Origin: JACDHG01 sp963811585
GTDB lineage: Bacteria > Actinomycetota > Actinomycetes > Propionibacteriales > Nocardioidaceae
DNA: 64,000 bases
Assembly: GCA_963811585.1 (NCBI GenBank)
Contig: CAWERR010000009.1
Coordinates: forward strand, 620,001-684,000
Direction: 5' to 3'
Made by a program: the position numbers and the translations under genes. The notes under the pieces were generated by a model, which was not told the origin of the DNA, made no database searches, and saw nothing but the letters and a program-made list of their open reading frames with translations. Positions 17,434-26,911 of this stretch are shown here, piece by piece (within the stretch, counting starts at the first letter, position 1; each line of letters opens with the position of its first letter).

Positions 17434-18631
17434 GTGTCGCTGCCGCCGCTGGTCGAACCGGCTGACGAACTGACCATCGACGAGGTACGTCGATACAGCC
17501 GCCACCTGATCATCCCCGACGTCGGAATGACCGGGCAGAAGCGGCTGAAGAACGCCCGGGTGCTGGTCATCGGTGCGGGCGGTCTCGGCAGCCCCGCGCT
17601 GCTCTACCTCGCGGCGGCCGGCGTCGGCACCCTCGGGATCGTCGAGTTCGACGAGGTCGACGAGTCCAACCTGCAACGCCAGATCATCCACGGCCAGAGC
17701 GACATCGGCAAGTCGAAGGCGCTCTCGGCCAAGGAGTCGATCGCCGAGATCAACCCGCTCGTCAACGTCGTGGTGCACAACGAGCGGCTCGACAACGACA
17801 ACGTGATGGACATCTTCGAGCAGTACGACCTGATCGTCGACGGCACCGACAACTTCGCCACCCGCTACCTGGTCAACGACGCCGCCGTGCTTGCTCGGCA
17901 AGCCGTACGTCTGGGGCTCGATCTACCGCTTCGACGGCCAGGCGTCGGTGTTCTGGGCCGAGCACGGTCCCGTGCTACCGCTGCCTCTACCCCGAGCCGC
18001 CGCCGCCGGGCATGGTGCCGTCGTGCGCCGAGGGCGGCGTGCTCGGTGTGCTCTGCGCGAGCATCGGCTCGATCCAGGTCAACGAGGCGATCAAGCTGCT
18101 CGCCGGCATCGGCGACCCGCTGGTCGGCAAGCTGATGATCTACGACGCCCTCGAGATGGAGTACCGCAAGCTCGCGGTCCGCAAGGACCCCAACTGCGCG
18201 ATCTGCGGCGACAACCCGACCGTCACCGAGCTGATCGACTACGAGAGCGTTCTGCGGCGCGATCAGCGACGAGGCGGCCGAGGCTGCCGCCGGACTCGAC
18301 GATCTCCGTCGACGACCCTCGAGCACTGGCTCAAGGAGCGCGAGAACGGCGAGCGTGACTTCATGCTCGTCGACGTACGCGAGCCGAACGAGTTCGAGAT
18401 CAACCAGATCCCCGGCGCCGTGCTGATCCCCAAGGGCGAGTTCCTCAACGGCAACGCGCTCGGGAAGCTGCCGTCAGGACAAGCAGGTCGTGCTGCACTG
18501 CAAGACCGGCGTGCGCTCGGCCGAGGCGCTGGCGGTACTCAAGGGCGCCGGCTTCTCCGACTCCGTGCACGTCGGCGGCGGGGTCGTCGGCGTGGGTCAA
18601 CCAGATCGACCCGTCCCAGCCGTCGTACTAA
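17434..18631 (+). pseudogene. moeZ: Adenylyltransferase/sulfurtransferase MoeZ, frame interrupted
   Basis: The N-terminal E1-like domain reads intact through DEVRRYSRHLIIPDVGMTGQ, the nucleotide motif VLVIGAGGLGSPALLYLA and IVDGTDNFATRYLVND (about 150 residues). Later frames give KPYVWGSIYRFDGQASVFWA, PPPGMVPSCAEGGVLGVLCA and the zinc-site CAICG. The C-terminal rhodanese domain follows (LVDVREPNEFEINQIPGA, then VVLHCKTGVRSAEAL with active-site Cys), ending at 18629-18631. MoeZ adenylates and then thiocarboxylates ubiquitin-like sulfur carriers for molybdopterin and cysteine synthesis. It is the counterpart of Rv3206c. At least four indels are present in a normally indispensable gene, so sequence error is likely. 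GTG start. Confidence 0.85.
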
Positions 18632-18652
18632 CGACGGCCTAGCCGAAAGCTC

Positions 18653-19043
18653 TTACCCTGTTGGGGTTTCAGCGCTCGCGCGGTCGCTGCGCTCGACACA
18701 GAACTCGTTGCCCTCGGGGTCGAGCATGGTCACCCAGCCCGTGCCGTCGTCGCTTGCGGTGATCCTCGTAGATCCGCGCACCGATGCCGAGCAGTCGGTC
18801 GACCTCCTCGTCGCGCGTCCGGTCGGTCGGCATCACGTCGAGGTGCAGTCGGTTCTTGACGGTCTTGCCCTCGGGGACGCCGATGAACAGCACGCCCTGG
18901 TTGTTCTCCAGCTTGATCAGCGCCATCGGGTCGCCAGGGTGGTCGTCGTCGTGGAGTGGGCGCTCGAACACCTGGCTCCAGAACTGCGCGAGTGTGTACG
19001 CGTCGGCGCAGTCGAACGTGACTTGTCGGACGGCTGAAACCAT
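18653..19043 (-). CDS. VOC/glyoxalase-like protein, one apparent frameshift
   Basis: A protein of about 130 residues starting MVSAVRQVTFDCADAYTLAQ, with LENNQGVLFIGVPEGKTVKN and the conserved RLHLDV strand of a single VOC module. The open frame drifts after IYEDHRK. With one base corrected near 18755 it reads SDDGTGWVTMLDPEGNEFCV, the expected end of the family, and stops at 18653. It belongs to the glyoxalase-6-like group of unknown substrate. It converges with moeZ. Confidence 0.75.
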
Positions 19044-19098
19044 GCGGATGTTGCCTTTCTTCAGAGGTTGAGGCTTCTGTTTCCCTGCGTCCCTGTAA

Positions 19099-19118
19099 CC
19101 GGTCGCCAGAGCGACCGG
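19099..19118. terminator. Perfect 8-bp hairpin downstream of the secreted nuclease gene
   Basis: CCGGTCGC-caga-GCGACCGG, an uninterrupted GC-rich stem-loop between the stop of the nuclease gene (minus strand) and the VOC start. It has no U-run, so a terminator role is only plausible. Confidence 0.45.
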
Positions 19119-19155
19119 CTACACGGACGTTGCGAGGACTGACCGGCGCCAGCCC

Positions 19156-20433
19156 TTAGTGCCGGGCCATCCGTACGTCGACCCAGACCAGCCGATGGTC
19201 GCTCGTCGGGAACGGGAACTCGCCCGTCAGCCGCGACAACGGGTCGGCGCGCACCGGCCAGAAGACGCGCGCGTTGAGGGGACGCAGCTGCTTCGAGAGC
19301 AGTACGTAGTCGGCACGCAGGTTGCCCGGCGCGGGGTTGTCGTTGAAGTCCGCCGTGTCGTAGCGAGGATCACCCCCGTGTGCGGCATTCGCGCCGCCCT
19401 GGAGTGCCGCCGCCTCCACTGCACCCTCCGACGTCGGCAGCGGGTCAGTGATCCGTGGGTGCTCGATCAGCTGCTGGATCGAGCCTGGCACGGAGTCGCC
19501 GTCGACCGGGTCACTGTTCTGGTCGCCCAACACGACGAACTTCGACCCAGGCTTCAGGCCGCCTCGGCGTCCACAGTCGTCATAGATGTATGACGAAGCG
19601 CGACCCGGAGTGACGTAGTCGGCCCAGAAGCGGATCTCGTCGTGGTTGCGCCGCCCATTACGGTCCTCATCACCATCGAAGGTCGGTGGGGTCGGGTGCG
19701 AAGCGAGCACGTGGATGGTTTCGCGACCCACTCGCACGGGGACGTCCCAGTGGGACTTGCTCGACAACCGGAAGCGGTTGAGCTCGGTCCTGGAGTACCA
19801 GTCGGCCGGGGCGGCTGTGTCGGGGTCGTCGGGCAACAACGCACCGGGCATGTCCTTCCAGCGGAAGTGCTGGAACGTGCGCACGGCCCGCTGGTCGATC
19901 GGGTACTTCGACAAGACCGCCATCCCGAACTGGCCGGGGAAGAAGCCGAACCCAAACGCGTCGTCGGGCCCGCCGACGACGTCGTCGTTGTTGAGGTCGA
20001 AGCCGCTGGGGATTCCAGTGTTGGACGGGGCGACAAACGAGTGCCGGAAGTGGATCGGACGCGCCCCGGTCTGGCTGACCTCAAGGTAGTTGTCGCGGAA
20101 GAGGTTGACCGCCCGTTTGTGTGGCACGAAGTCGAACTCGTTGAGCAGCACGATGTCGGGGTTGGTGCGTTGGATCACCTCGGCAACGGCGCGCGCCTGT
20201 GCGTTGGTGCCGGATTCGAGGTCGGCCTCGAGTTGGCCGGCCTCGTTGCGGTTGAGGCTCAGGTTGTAGGTCGCAATCCGCAGGTTCTTGCTGTGTGGGT
20301 GCTTCGACTCGGTGGCGGCAGCCGTGTCCGACCTCGAGCCCGAAGCCGCTGACCCGGCCGAGGTGGCCAACGCGGTGGGGACGACGAAAGAGAGGGCGGC
20401 GAGCCAGACCAGATGACGTGAAGAGGGTCGCAT
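19156..20433 (-). CDS. Secreted endonuclease/exonuclease/phosphatase family protein
   Basis: A 425-residue protein with a signal peptide (MRPSSRHLVWLAALSFVVPT, Ala-rich cleavage region). The EEP-fold catalytic core follows: LRIATYNLSLNR, IVLLNEFDFV (metal-binding Glu), VLASHPTPPTFDG, FVVLGDQNSDPVDGDS and the terminal SDHRLVWVDV (Asp-His). It is a probable extracellular phosphodiesterase or nuclease. ATG 20433 is chosen because the signal peptide starts there; an upstream in-frame ATG at 20466 adds 11 uncharged residues. It diverges from the serine-protease gene across 276 bases that presumably hold both promoters. Confidence 0.87.
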   Translation of the reverse strand: MRPSSRHLVWLAALSFVVPTALATSAGSAASGSRSDTAAATESKHPHSKNLRIATYNLSLNRNEAGQLEADLESGTNAQARAVAEVIQRTNPDIVLLNEFDFVPHKRAVNLFRDNYLEVSQTGARPIHFRHSFVAPSNTGIPSGFDLNNDDVVGGPDDAFGFGFFPGQFGMAVLSKYPIDQRAVRTFQHFRWKDMPGALLPDDPDTAAPADWYSRTELNRFRLSSKSHWDVPVRVGRETIHVLASHPTPPTFDGDEDRNGRRNHDEIRFWADYVTPGRASSYIYDDCGRRGGLKPGSKFVVLGDQNSDPVDGDSVPGSIQQLIEHPRITDPLPTSEGAVEAAALQGGANAAHGGDPRYDTADFNDNPAPGNLRADYVLLSKQLRPLNARVFWPVRADPLSRLTGEFPFPTSDHRLVWVDVRMARH

Positions 20434-20709
20434 GAGGGCTCCTCGAAACTCGGTAGGTCTGGACACTCTAGGACCGGGCAGTGACCTCTGGGCAAGGTCC
20501 AGATGGCCACGAGTTGGCCGCCGGCCGAGTCGAGCTGGTCGCCAGTGGCCGTCGTACGTCGTACCGGCAGCGGCCCGCGTGACAGCGAGAGCGGCGGAAA
20601 CCCGGCATTACGCGGCAGCGTCTCGCATCCCGAGACGGTTCGTGACCCCGGAGTAACCGGCCTCGTTGGGCTCCGTGTCCGACGTTCTCGCTAGAGGGAG
20701 GGAGCAGCA

Positions 20710-21603
20710 ATGCTCATCCGTACCCGGTCGACCGTGGCCGTGAGCATCCTCGCCGCAGGGGCAGCCTTGCTGGTGACCAGCGCCAACTCGAGTGCCGTCA
20801 CCGTGCCCGACGCCGCCAACCAGCAGAACATCACCGCTGCGTGGGCACCAGCTGCCACCGCAGCCATCCACCCCGGAGTCCAGATGTACACCGACGGGGC
20901 CCAATGCACCGCCAACTTCGTCTACACCGACGGAGCCGGCAGCGTGTACGTCGGCTACGCCGCACACTGCGCCGGCACCGGCGGCGCTACCGACACCAAC
21001 GGCTGCGATGCGGGCTCCCTGCCGCTCGGCACCCCCGTCAGCTTCCGCGAGGGCGGCAGCCTTGTTGACGAGGGCACCGAGGTCGGAACCGGCAAGCTCG
21101 CCTACAGCTCCTGGCTGACCATGCGGCAGAACGGTGAGAACAACGCCGACGCCTGCGCCTACAACGACCTCGCCCTGGTGAAGGTCGATGCGGCGTACGT
21201 CGACGATGTCAACCCGTCGATCCCGTTCTGGGGTGGCCCGGAGGGCATCAACACGACCGGCACCACTGCCGGCGATCGCGTCTACACCTATGGCAACTCC
21301 TCACTGCGGGCCGGTATCTCGGTGCTGTCACCACACACAGGAGTGAGCCTCGGCTCGGACGGCAATGGCTGGACACATCCGCTCTACACCGTGACACCGG
21401 GCGTCCCCGGTGACTCTGGCAGTGCTTTCATCGACGCCGAGGGCAACGCTCTTGGCACGCTGTCGACACTGGGTCTCGCCCCGCTCCCCGCATCGAACAA
21501 CATCGGCGACATCGACCACGAGCTGCGTTACGCCAAGGCCAACTCCGGGATCAGCGGACTCTCGCTGTCTCTCGGGACCGAGCCGTTCAACCCCATCCTC
21601 TGA
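20710..21603 (+). CDS. Secreted trypsin-like serine protease
   Basis: A 297-residue protein with a signal peptide (hydrophobic stretch SILAAGAALLVTSANSSA). The chymotrypsin-fold triad is visible: His in GYAAHCAGT, Asp in YNDLALVKV and Ser in GVPGDSGSAF. Several cysteines that could form disulfides are present (CTAN, AHC, GCDAG, DACAY). GGGAGGGAG sits about six bases before the ATG. It was probably released outside the cell; it may be a zymogen, but no pro-region boundary is evident. It ends 122 bases before an intrinsic terminator. Confidence 0.87.
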   Translation: MLIRTRSTVAVSILAAGAALLVTSANSSAVTVPDAANQQNITAAWAPAATAAIHPGVQMYTDGAQCTANFVYTDGAGSVYVGYAAHCAGTGGATDTNGCDAGSLPLGTPVSFREGGSLVDEGTEVGTGKLAYSSWLTMRQNGENNADACAYNDLALVKVDAAYVDDVNPSIPFWGGPEGINTTGTTAGDRVYTYGNSSLRAGISVLSPHTGVSLGSDGNGWTHPLYTVTPGVPGDSGSAFIDAEGNALGTLSTLGLAPLPASNNIGDIDHELRYAKANSGISGLSLSLGTEPFNPIL

Positions 21604-21640
21604 CAGTCAGTCTCTAGCGGTCAGTCTGACTGCTCTGACT

Positions 21641-21703
21641 GGCAATCTCCGACAGAGCAGTCACCGACTGGGCAATCACCGACAGAGGAATCACTGACAG
21701 AGG
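21641..21703. repeat. Short imperfect tandem repeats downstream of the protease gene
   Basis: Three to four units of the form (c)aatcNccgacagag(c/g)a, period roughly 15-17 bp, between the protease stop and the terminator. No reading frame in them is credible. Confidence 0.5.
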
Positions 21704-21724
21704 ACGGGAAGCACCCACAACAAG

Positions 21725-21752
21725 GGGCCGGGAAGAATCTTCCCGGCCCTTT
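21725..21752 (+). terminator. Intrinsic terminator after the serine protease gene
   Basis: GGGCCGGGAAGA-a-TCTTCCCGGCCC, an 11-12 bp near-perfect stem, followed by TTTG. It lies between the protease stop and the MGMT-like gene. The symmetric stem could act in both directions. Confidence 0.8.
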
Positions 21753-21781
21753 GTGCTGGGCGGGCCTGGGAGGCTGTTCGC

Positions 21782-22105
21782 GTGGAGGTCTCGGACGACC
21801 CGGACGCGTACGTCGAAGCGGTCCTGTCACTGGTGGAGCGCATCCCCGAGGGACGGGCGACGACGTACGGCGTGCTGGCTGACGCTGTCGGCCGCGGAGG
21901 TCCACGCCAGATCGGACGGGTGATGGCCATGTACGGCGCTCCGGTCCCGTGGTGGCGGGTGGTGCGCGCAGACGGCAGCCTGCCGACGTCGCATCAGCGC
22001 GAGGCGTTGGCGCACTACCGCGAAGAGGGGACAGTGCTTCGGGGTCAGATCACCGATGCGGCCTCGTTGCGGGTCGACCTTGCGGCGGTGCTGTGGACCC
22101 CGTGA
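21782..22105 (+). CDS. Alkyltransferase-like (ATL) MGMT-family protein without active-site cysteine
   Basis: A 107-residue DNA-binding domain of the O6-alkylguanine alkyltransferase family: RIPEGRATTYGVLADAVG, then GRGGPRQIGRVMA (HTH), and PWWRVVRADG where true transferases have PCHRV. The cysteine is replaced by tryptophan, the hallmark of ATL proteins, which bind O6-alkylguanine and hand the lesion to nucleotide-excision repair. GTG start. The stop overlaps the GTG start of the next gene by four bases. Confidence 0.88.
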   Translation: MEVSDDPDAYVEAVLSLVERIPEGRATTYGVLADAVGRGGPRQIGRVMAMYGAPVPWWRVVRADGSLPTSHQREALAHYREEGTVLRGQITDAASLRVDLAAVLWTP

Positions 22106-22920
22106 GTCGGCCGCCGACCCACGTGGTGTCGGCATACGACGTCGACGTTGGCGCGCTGCACAGACTGCCCGGTGGGCAGGGCGGCACCTGGTCAGACGGC
22201 GCTGTGGTGCTGAAGCCGGTCGGCCTCGCCGCGGAGCACGAGTGGGTCTGCGAGGTGTACGCCGGCTGGGACCACCACGAGTCGGTGAGGGTGCCGGAGC
22301 CGTTGCCCGGGCCGGTCGGCGGTTGGTCGTACGACGGCTGGGCCGCGCACCGTTTCGTCGCGGGGAGCGACGCGTCGATGCGTACCGATGCTGCCCTGAT
22401 CCGCCGGGCAGCCGAGTCCTTCCATGCCGGTGTCGTCGACCTGCCGCGGCCGGAGTTCTTGGACGAGCGCGACGACTGCTGGACGTACGGCGACGCCGTG
22501 GCGTGGGAGGGTGCTCCGGTCTGCGGCCGGCCGCAGACGCGCGCGCTGATCGAAGCAGGGTTGGCGGCGCTGCGTCCGGTGAGTGCGGCAGCGCAGGTCG
22601 TGCACGGTGACATCGGGGGCAATGTCGTGATGGCCGACGGGCATCCGCCCGCTGTCATCGACTGGCCGCCGTACTTCCGGCCCGCAGGGTGGGCGCTCGC
22701 TGTTGCCGCGGTTGACGGGATCTGTTGGGAGGGCGTGCCGGAGTCACTGCTCGACGAGTGGTCCGACGTACCCGAATGGCCGCAGCTGTGCCTGCGCGCC
22801 CACGTCTACCGAGCGGCGACCCGCGGCAGGCACGAGGAGCTGGGGCTGTCTCCGGACTCGTCGCAGGAGTACGTCGCAGCCTGCCGACCATCCCTCGACG
22901 CCGTGCTCGCCCGGCTGTGA
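22102..22920 (+). CDS. Phosphotransferase-like (APH/choline-kinase fold) protein
   Basis: A 272-residue protein whose GTG start overlaps the ATL stop. It has a kinase-like N-lobe (WSDGAVVLKPVG, with Lys), then the catalytic loop VVHGDIGGNVVM (H-G-D-x4-N) and VIDWPPYF in place of the usual DxD/DFG region. It looks like a member of the TIGR02569/APH-like family found beside DNA-repair genes in actinobacteria. The substrate is unknown, and the substitution in the metal-binding loop may mean reduced or altered activity. Translational coupling to the ATL gene is likely. Confidence 0.75.
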   Translation: MSRPPTHVVSAYDVDVGALHRLPGGQGGTWSDGAVVLKPVGLAAEHEWVCEVYAGWDHHESVRVPEPLPGPVGGWSYDGWAAHRFVAGSDASMRTDAALIRRAAESFHAGVVDLPRPEFLDERDDCWTYGDAVAWEGAPVCGRPQTRALIEAGLAALRPVSAAAQVVHGDIGGNVVMADGHPPAVIDWPPYFRPAGWALAVAAVDGICWEGVPESLLDEWSDVPEWPQLCLRAHVYRAATRGRHEELGLSPDSSQEYVAACRPSLDAVLARL

Positions 22921-22927
22921 GCTGGCC

Positions 22928-23623
22928 TCAGGGCCGCCAGACCGCGGCGTCATGCGCAAACAGCACCTGGCGCGGGTCGAGGTCGAGCAGCCGTTCCATC
23001 CACGCCGGCGGCAGCGGCAGCGGCTGCTCAACACCCGCCGCGTGAGCATGCACAGCCAGCGCGTCAGCGCTGAACAGCGACGCCTGGTCGTGCGACTGGC
23101 CCGCCAGCACCACGGTTCCGTCGTCACACCTGACCGCCAGCGACTGGTGCCCGTCGACGTGGCCCGGGGTCGGGATCACGAAGACGCCGGGCAGCGGCTC
23201 CGCCTCCCCGTCGAGCTCCTCCAGCCGGGCGCCGGGGTGGTCGACGAGGTCGAGATTCGTGTAGTCACCCGCACGGGCCGTGGCGAGCTCTCGCCGCTGG
23301 CACAGCACCGGCCGACCGGCGAACGCCGCGTTGCCGCCGCAGTGGTCGAAATGCAGGTGACAGTTGACGACCAGGTCCACGTCCCCGACCCCCAGGCCCA
23401 CGTCGGAGAGCGCCTCCTCGGCCGAGCGACGTCGCGGCCGGTACCAGGCTTCGGTCTCGTCGTCGACCGCCCCGAGACCTGTGTCGAACACGACGACGCC
23501 ACCTGGATGCCGAACGACGTACCCGAGCACCCCCTCGACGCGTGGTGCTCCGGTGCCGGTCTCTTCCGCCGGCCGGACGAAGTAGCCGAGATCCAGCCGG
23601 GCGATGTCATGGATGTGCACCAT
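22928..23623 (-). CDS. MBL-fold metallo-hydrolase (AHL-lactonase-like)
   Basis: A 231-residue metallo-beta-lactamase-fold hydrolase. The metal motif is NCHLHFDHCGG (H-x-H-x-D-H), followed by the conserved histidine in IPTPGHVDGHQS and the bridging Asp/His region VLAGQSHD. The subfamily resembles quorum-quenching lactonases and related hydrolases, but the substrate cannot be fixed. ATG 23623 (MVHIHDIARLD) fits the family; the frame extends upstream into the adnA promoter region. The gene diverges from adnA with about 50 bases between the starts. Confidence 0.85.
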   Translation of the reverse strand: MVHIHDIARLDLGYFVRPAEETGTGAPRVEGVLGYVVRHPGGVVVFDTGLGAVDDETEAWYRPRRRSAEEALSDVGLGVGDVDLVVNCHLHFDHCGGNAAFAGRPVLCQRRELATARAGDYTNLDLVDHPGARLEELDGEAEPLPGVFVIPTPGHVDGHQSLAVRCDDGTVVLAGQSHDQASLFSADALAVHAHAAGVEQPLPLPPAWMERLLDLDPRQVLFAHDAAVWRP

Positions 23624-23674
23624 GCCACCCTGGCACGTCGGCCTCGTGTCGGCGCCGTCTGTTCCAATAGGCAC

Positions 23675-26600
23675 ATGTCGGTCACCTACCGCCTCGAGCG
23701 AGCTCCGCGCGCACGCGCCGCGAAGCCTGAGCTCGACGCCTCGCAGCAGGCGGTCGTCGACCACGCCGGGGGTCCCTTGCTCGTGCTCGCCGGGCCGGGC
23801 ACCGGCAAGACGACCACACTGGTCGAGGCCGTGGTTGACCGGGTCGAGCGTGGTGGGCTGTCACCTGATGAAGTGCTCGTGCTGACGTTCAGCCGCAAGG
23901 CAGCCGACGAGCTGCGCACCCGGATCACCTCGAGGCTCGGTCGTACGTCGGCGACGCCGATGAGCTCGACCTTCCACTCGTTCTGCTACGGGTTGGTGCG
24001 CCGGTTCCAGCCAGAGGGCACCTATGAGACGCCGCTGCGGCTGCTCAGCGCTCCCGAGCAGGACGTCCGTCTCGCCGAGCTGCTCGCTCACTCGCGCGAG
24101 AGCGGTGTCGCCGCGTGGCCGAGCTCGATCGAGGCGGCGCTGCGCACCCGCGGCTTCGCCCGCGAGGTCCACGCCGTGCTGTCTCGGGCCCGCGAGCTCG
24201 CGCTCGATCCCGACGATCTGGAGCGGATCGGCCGCGAGAGCGACACGCCCGACGTGGGTGGCCGCCGGTGCAGTTCATGGAGGAGTACCTCGATGTGCTC
24301 GACGCCGAGGGCGTGCTCGACTACTCCGAGCTGATCCACCGCGCCGTGCTGCTCGCGGAGCAGCCGACGAACAAGGAGCAGCTGCGCGCGCGAGTATCAG
24401 GGCTGTCTTCGTCGACGAGTACCAAGACACCGACCCCAGCCAGGTGCGGCTGCTGCAGGCGATCGCCGGCGACGGCCGTGACCTGGTCGTCGTCGGCGAC
24501 CCCGACCAGAGCATCTACGCGTTCCGCGGCGCCGATGTGCGGGGCATCCTCGAGTTCCCGACCCAGTTCCCCCGCGCTGACGGCCAACCGGCCCCGGTCG
24601 CAGCCCTCGTCGACGACCCGGCGGTTCGGCGACCGGCTGCTCACCGCGTCCCGACGGATCGCCAAGCGGCATCGGGGTGAAGGGTCCGATCGACGCTGCG
24701 AGACTTCCAGCACCTTCCGCGACCCGGTCGCGGCGCCCAGAGCCCGTACGGCGACGGGCGAGGTCGACGTCTACACGTTCACGTCGAGTGGCGCCGAGAC
24801 CGACCACATCGCCGACCTGCTCCGACGGGCCCACCTCGAGGAAGACGTCGCCTGGTCCGAGATGGCGGTCCTGGTGCGATCGGGCGTGACGGCGATCCCT
24901 GGCCTGCGTCGGGCGCTGGTCGCCGCCGGCGTCCCCGTCGAGGTGGCCGGCGACGAGGTGCCGCTGCGCGACGAGCCGGCTGTCCTGCCGCTGCTGACAG
25001 CCCTGCGATGGCGCCGTCGAGCCAGACGCGATGACCGCCGACGACGCCCGGATGCTGGTGATGTCGCCGCTGTGCCGACCTCGACGCGGCCCAGGTGCGC
25101 AAGCTCGGCCGAGACTGCTCAGGCGGCTCGACCGCGAGGCAGACCTCGGCGAGCGGCTGCCGCAGCCGTCCGGCGAGCTGCTGCGCCAGGCGCTGCGTCG
25201 ATCCGGACGTTGCTCGACCCATGTCGACGACCGGCTCGCGGCACGTCCGCGCAAGCTGGCCGGTCTGCTGGCGAAGGCCGCACGAGGTGCTGAGCCGCGG
25301 GTGGCACGGCCGAGGAGGCTCTCTGGGTCGCTCTGGGCCGGCACGACGCTGGCCGCGTCGGCTGCGCGGTGCCGTCGAGCGCGGCGGCGGCGCCGCGCGG
25401 GCCGCCCACCGCGACCTCGACGCGATCTGTGCGCTGTTCGAAGTCGGCTGCCCGCGCCGAGGAGAAGCGGGACCATACCTGCGGCGGCTGACTTCCTCGA
25501 CGAGGTCGAGGCCCAGCAGATCCCGGCCGACACCCTGGCCGAGCGCGGCGTGCGTGGCGACTCGGTGCGACTGCTGACCGCCCACCGGTCGAAGGGGCTC
25601 GAGTGGCGGATCGTCGTCGTCGCCGGCGTCCAGGAGGGCAGCTGGCCCGATCTGCGTCGCCGGGGCTCGCTGCTCCAGGCCGACCGGCTCGGCCCCGACG
25701 GGCTCGTCGACCCGCTGCCGACGACGGCGATGCTGGCCGAGGAGCGACGGCTGTTCTACGTCGCCGTGACCCGGGCACGGCAGCGGCTGATCGTCACGGC
25801 CGTGGCGTCGCCCGAGGCAGACGGCGACCAGCCGTCGCGGCTCATCGAGGAGCTGGGCCTGCGACCGAGTCGCGTCCCGGGCGCCCGGCCCGCCCATGTC
25901 GCTGGCAGGGCTCGTCTCCGAGCTGCGCCGGGTCGCATCCGATCCGCGAGTCGCGCGAGCCGATGCGTCGAGCCGCAGCCGCCCGGCTGGCGCGACTCGG
26001 TCGAGACGGAGGTTGCCGGCGAGCCGCTCGTCCCCGCCGCCGATCCGGCCTCCTGGTGGGGCCTGCGAGCGTCGCACGACGAACGACGTACCCGTGCGGC
26101 CCGAGCGACGAGCCGCTGCGGCTTTCGGCCAGCGCCCTTGGCGGCCTGCTCGACTGCCCGCTGCGGTGGTTCCTGTCTCGCGAGGCGGCCGGTGAGTCCG
26201 CGCCGCGAGCACCGCGCTCGGGTTCGGCTCGGTCATCCACGCCTTGGCCGAGCACATGAGCAGGGACGGAGACGGTCGACGAGGACGGCTGGTCGCCCTG
26301 CTCGACTCGGTGTGGGGCCAGCTGCAGTTCGACAGCCCGTGGATCGCCGAGCGCGAGCAGCGAGGCGCGGTCGAGGCGCTGCGCCGGTTCGTGCCTGGCA
26401 CGACGGCCGTCCGGGGCGCACCTACCTGGGCGCCGAGGAGGAGTTCGAGGTCGAGGTGCCGCTCGACGGCGGCGAGACGGTCTCGCTCCGCGGCGAGGTC
26501 GACCGGGTCGAGCGTGACTCCGAGGGCAGCATCGTGATCGTCGACTTCAAGACCAGCAAGACGCGCCGTCACGGCACCTCGAACTGCGCGACAACCCGCA

Positions 26601-26911
26601 GCTCGGGCTCTACCAGCTCGCCGTCGACGAGGGCGGCTTCGACGAGCTCTGTCGGCGCCGACGCCCGCTCGGGTGGCGCCGAGCTCGTCCAGCTACGCGT
26701 CGACAAGGGCGGCTTCCCGAAGGTCCAGGCGCAGGGACCGCAGCAGCCAGACGACTCCGAGGGCCGCAAGCCGATCGAGGTGCAGCTGATCGACTGCTGC
26801 CGACGTCGTCCGTCGCGAGGACTTCGACGCGACGATGAACAACTACTGCGCCTGTGTGAGTTCGCACGATGTGCCCGGCGCAGCAGCCGCGCCGGGACGG
26901 TGCTGTCATGA
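23675..26911 (+). pseudogene. adnA: AdnA: UvrD-like helicase plus RecB-type nuclease subunit, frame interrupted
   Basis: The N-terminus is intact: QQAVVDHAGG, Walker A GPGTGKTTTL, LTFSRKAADELRTRIT (Ia) and STFHSFCYGLVRRFQ. Later frames give VVGDPDQSIYAFRGADVRGI (III), LLTAHRSKGLEWRIVVVAGV (V), LFYVAVTRARQRL (VI), the nuclease core GEVDRVERDSEGSIVIVDFK and Fe-S cysteines near the C-terminus (CRLCEF type). Its TGA overlaps the adnB ATG. AdnA-AdnB resects double-strand breaks ahead of RecA in actinobacteria. About ten indels are needed to restore the frame while downstream motifs stay perfect, so sequence error is more likely than decay. Confidence 0.85.

Noticed and set aside
24779..26572. 597-codon open frame on the minus strand opposite adnA
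   Set aside because: High-GC shadow; motifs of AdnA are on the plus strand and the antisense protein has no domain.
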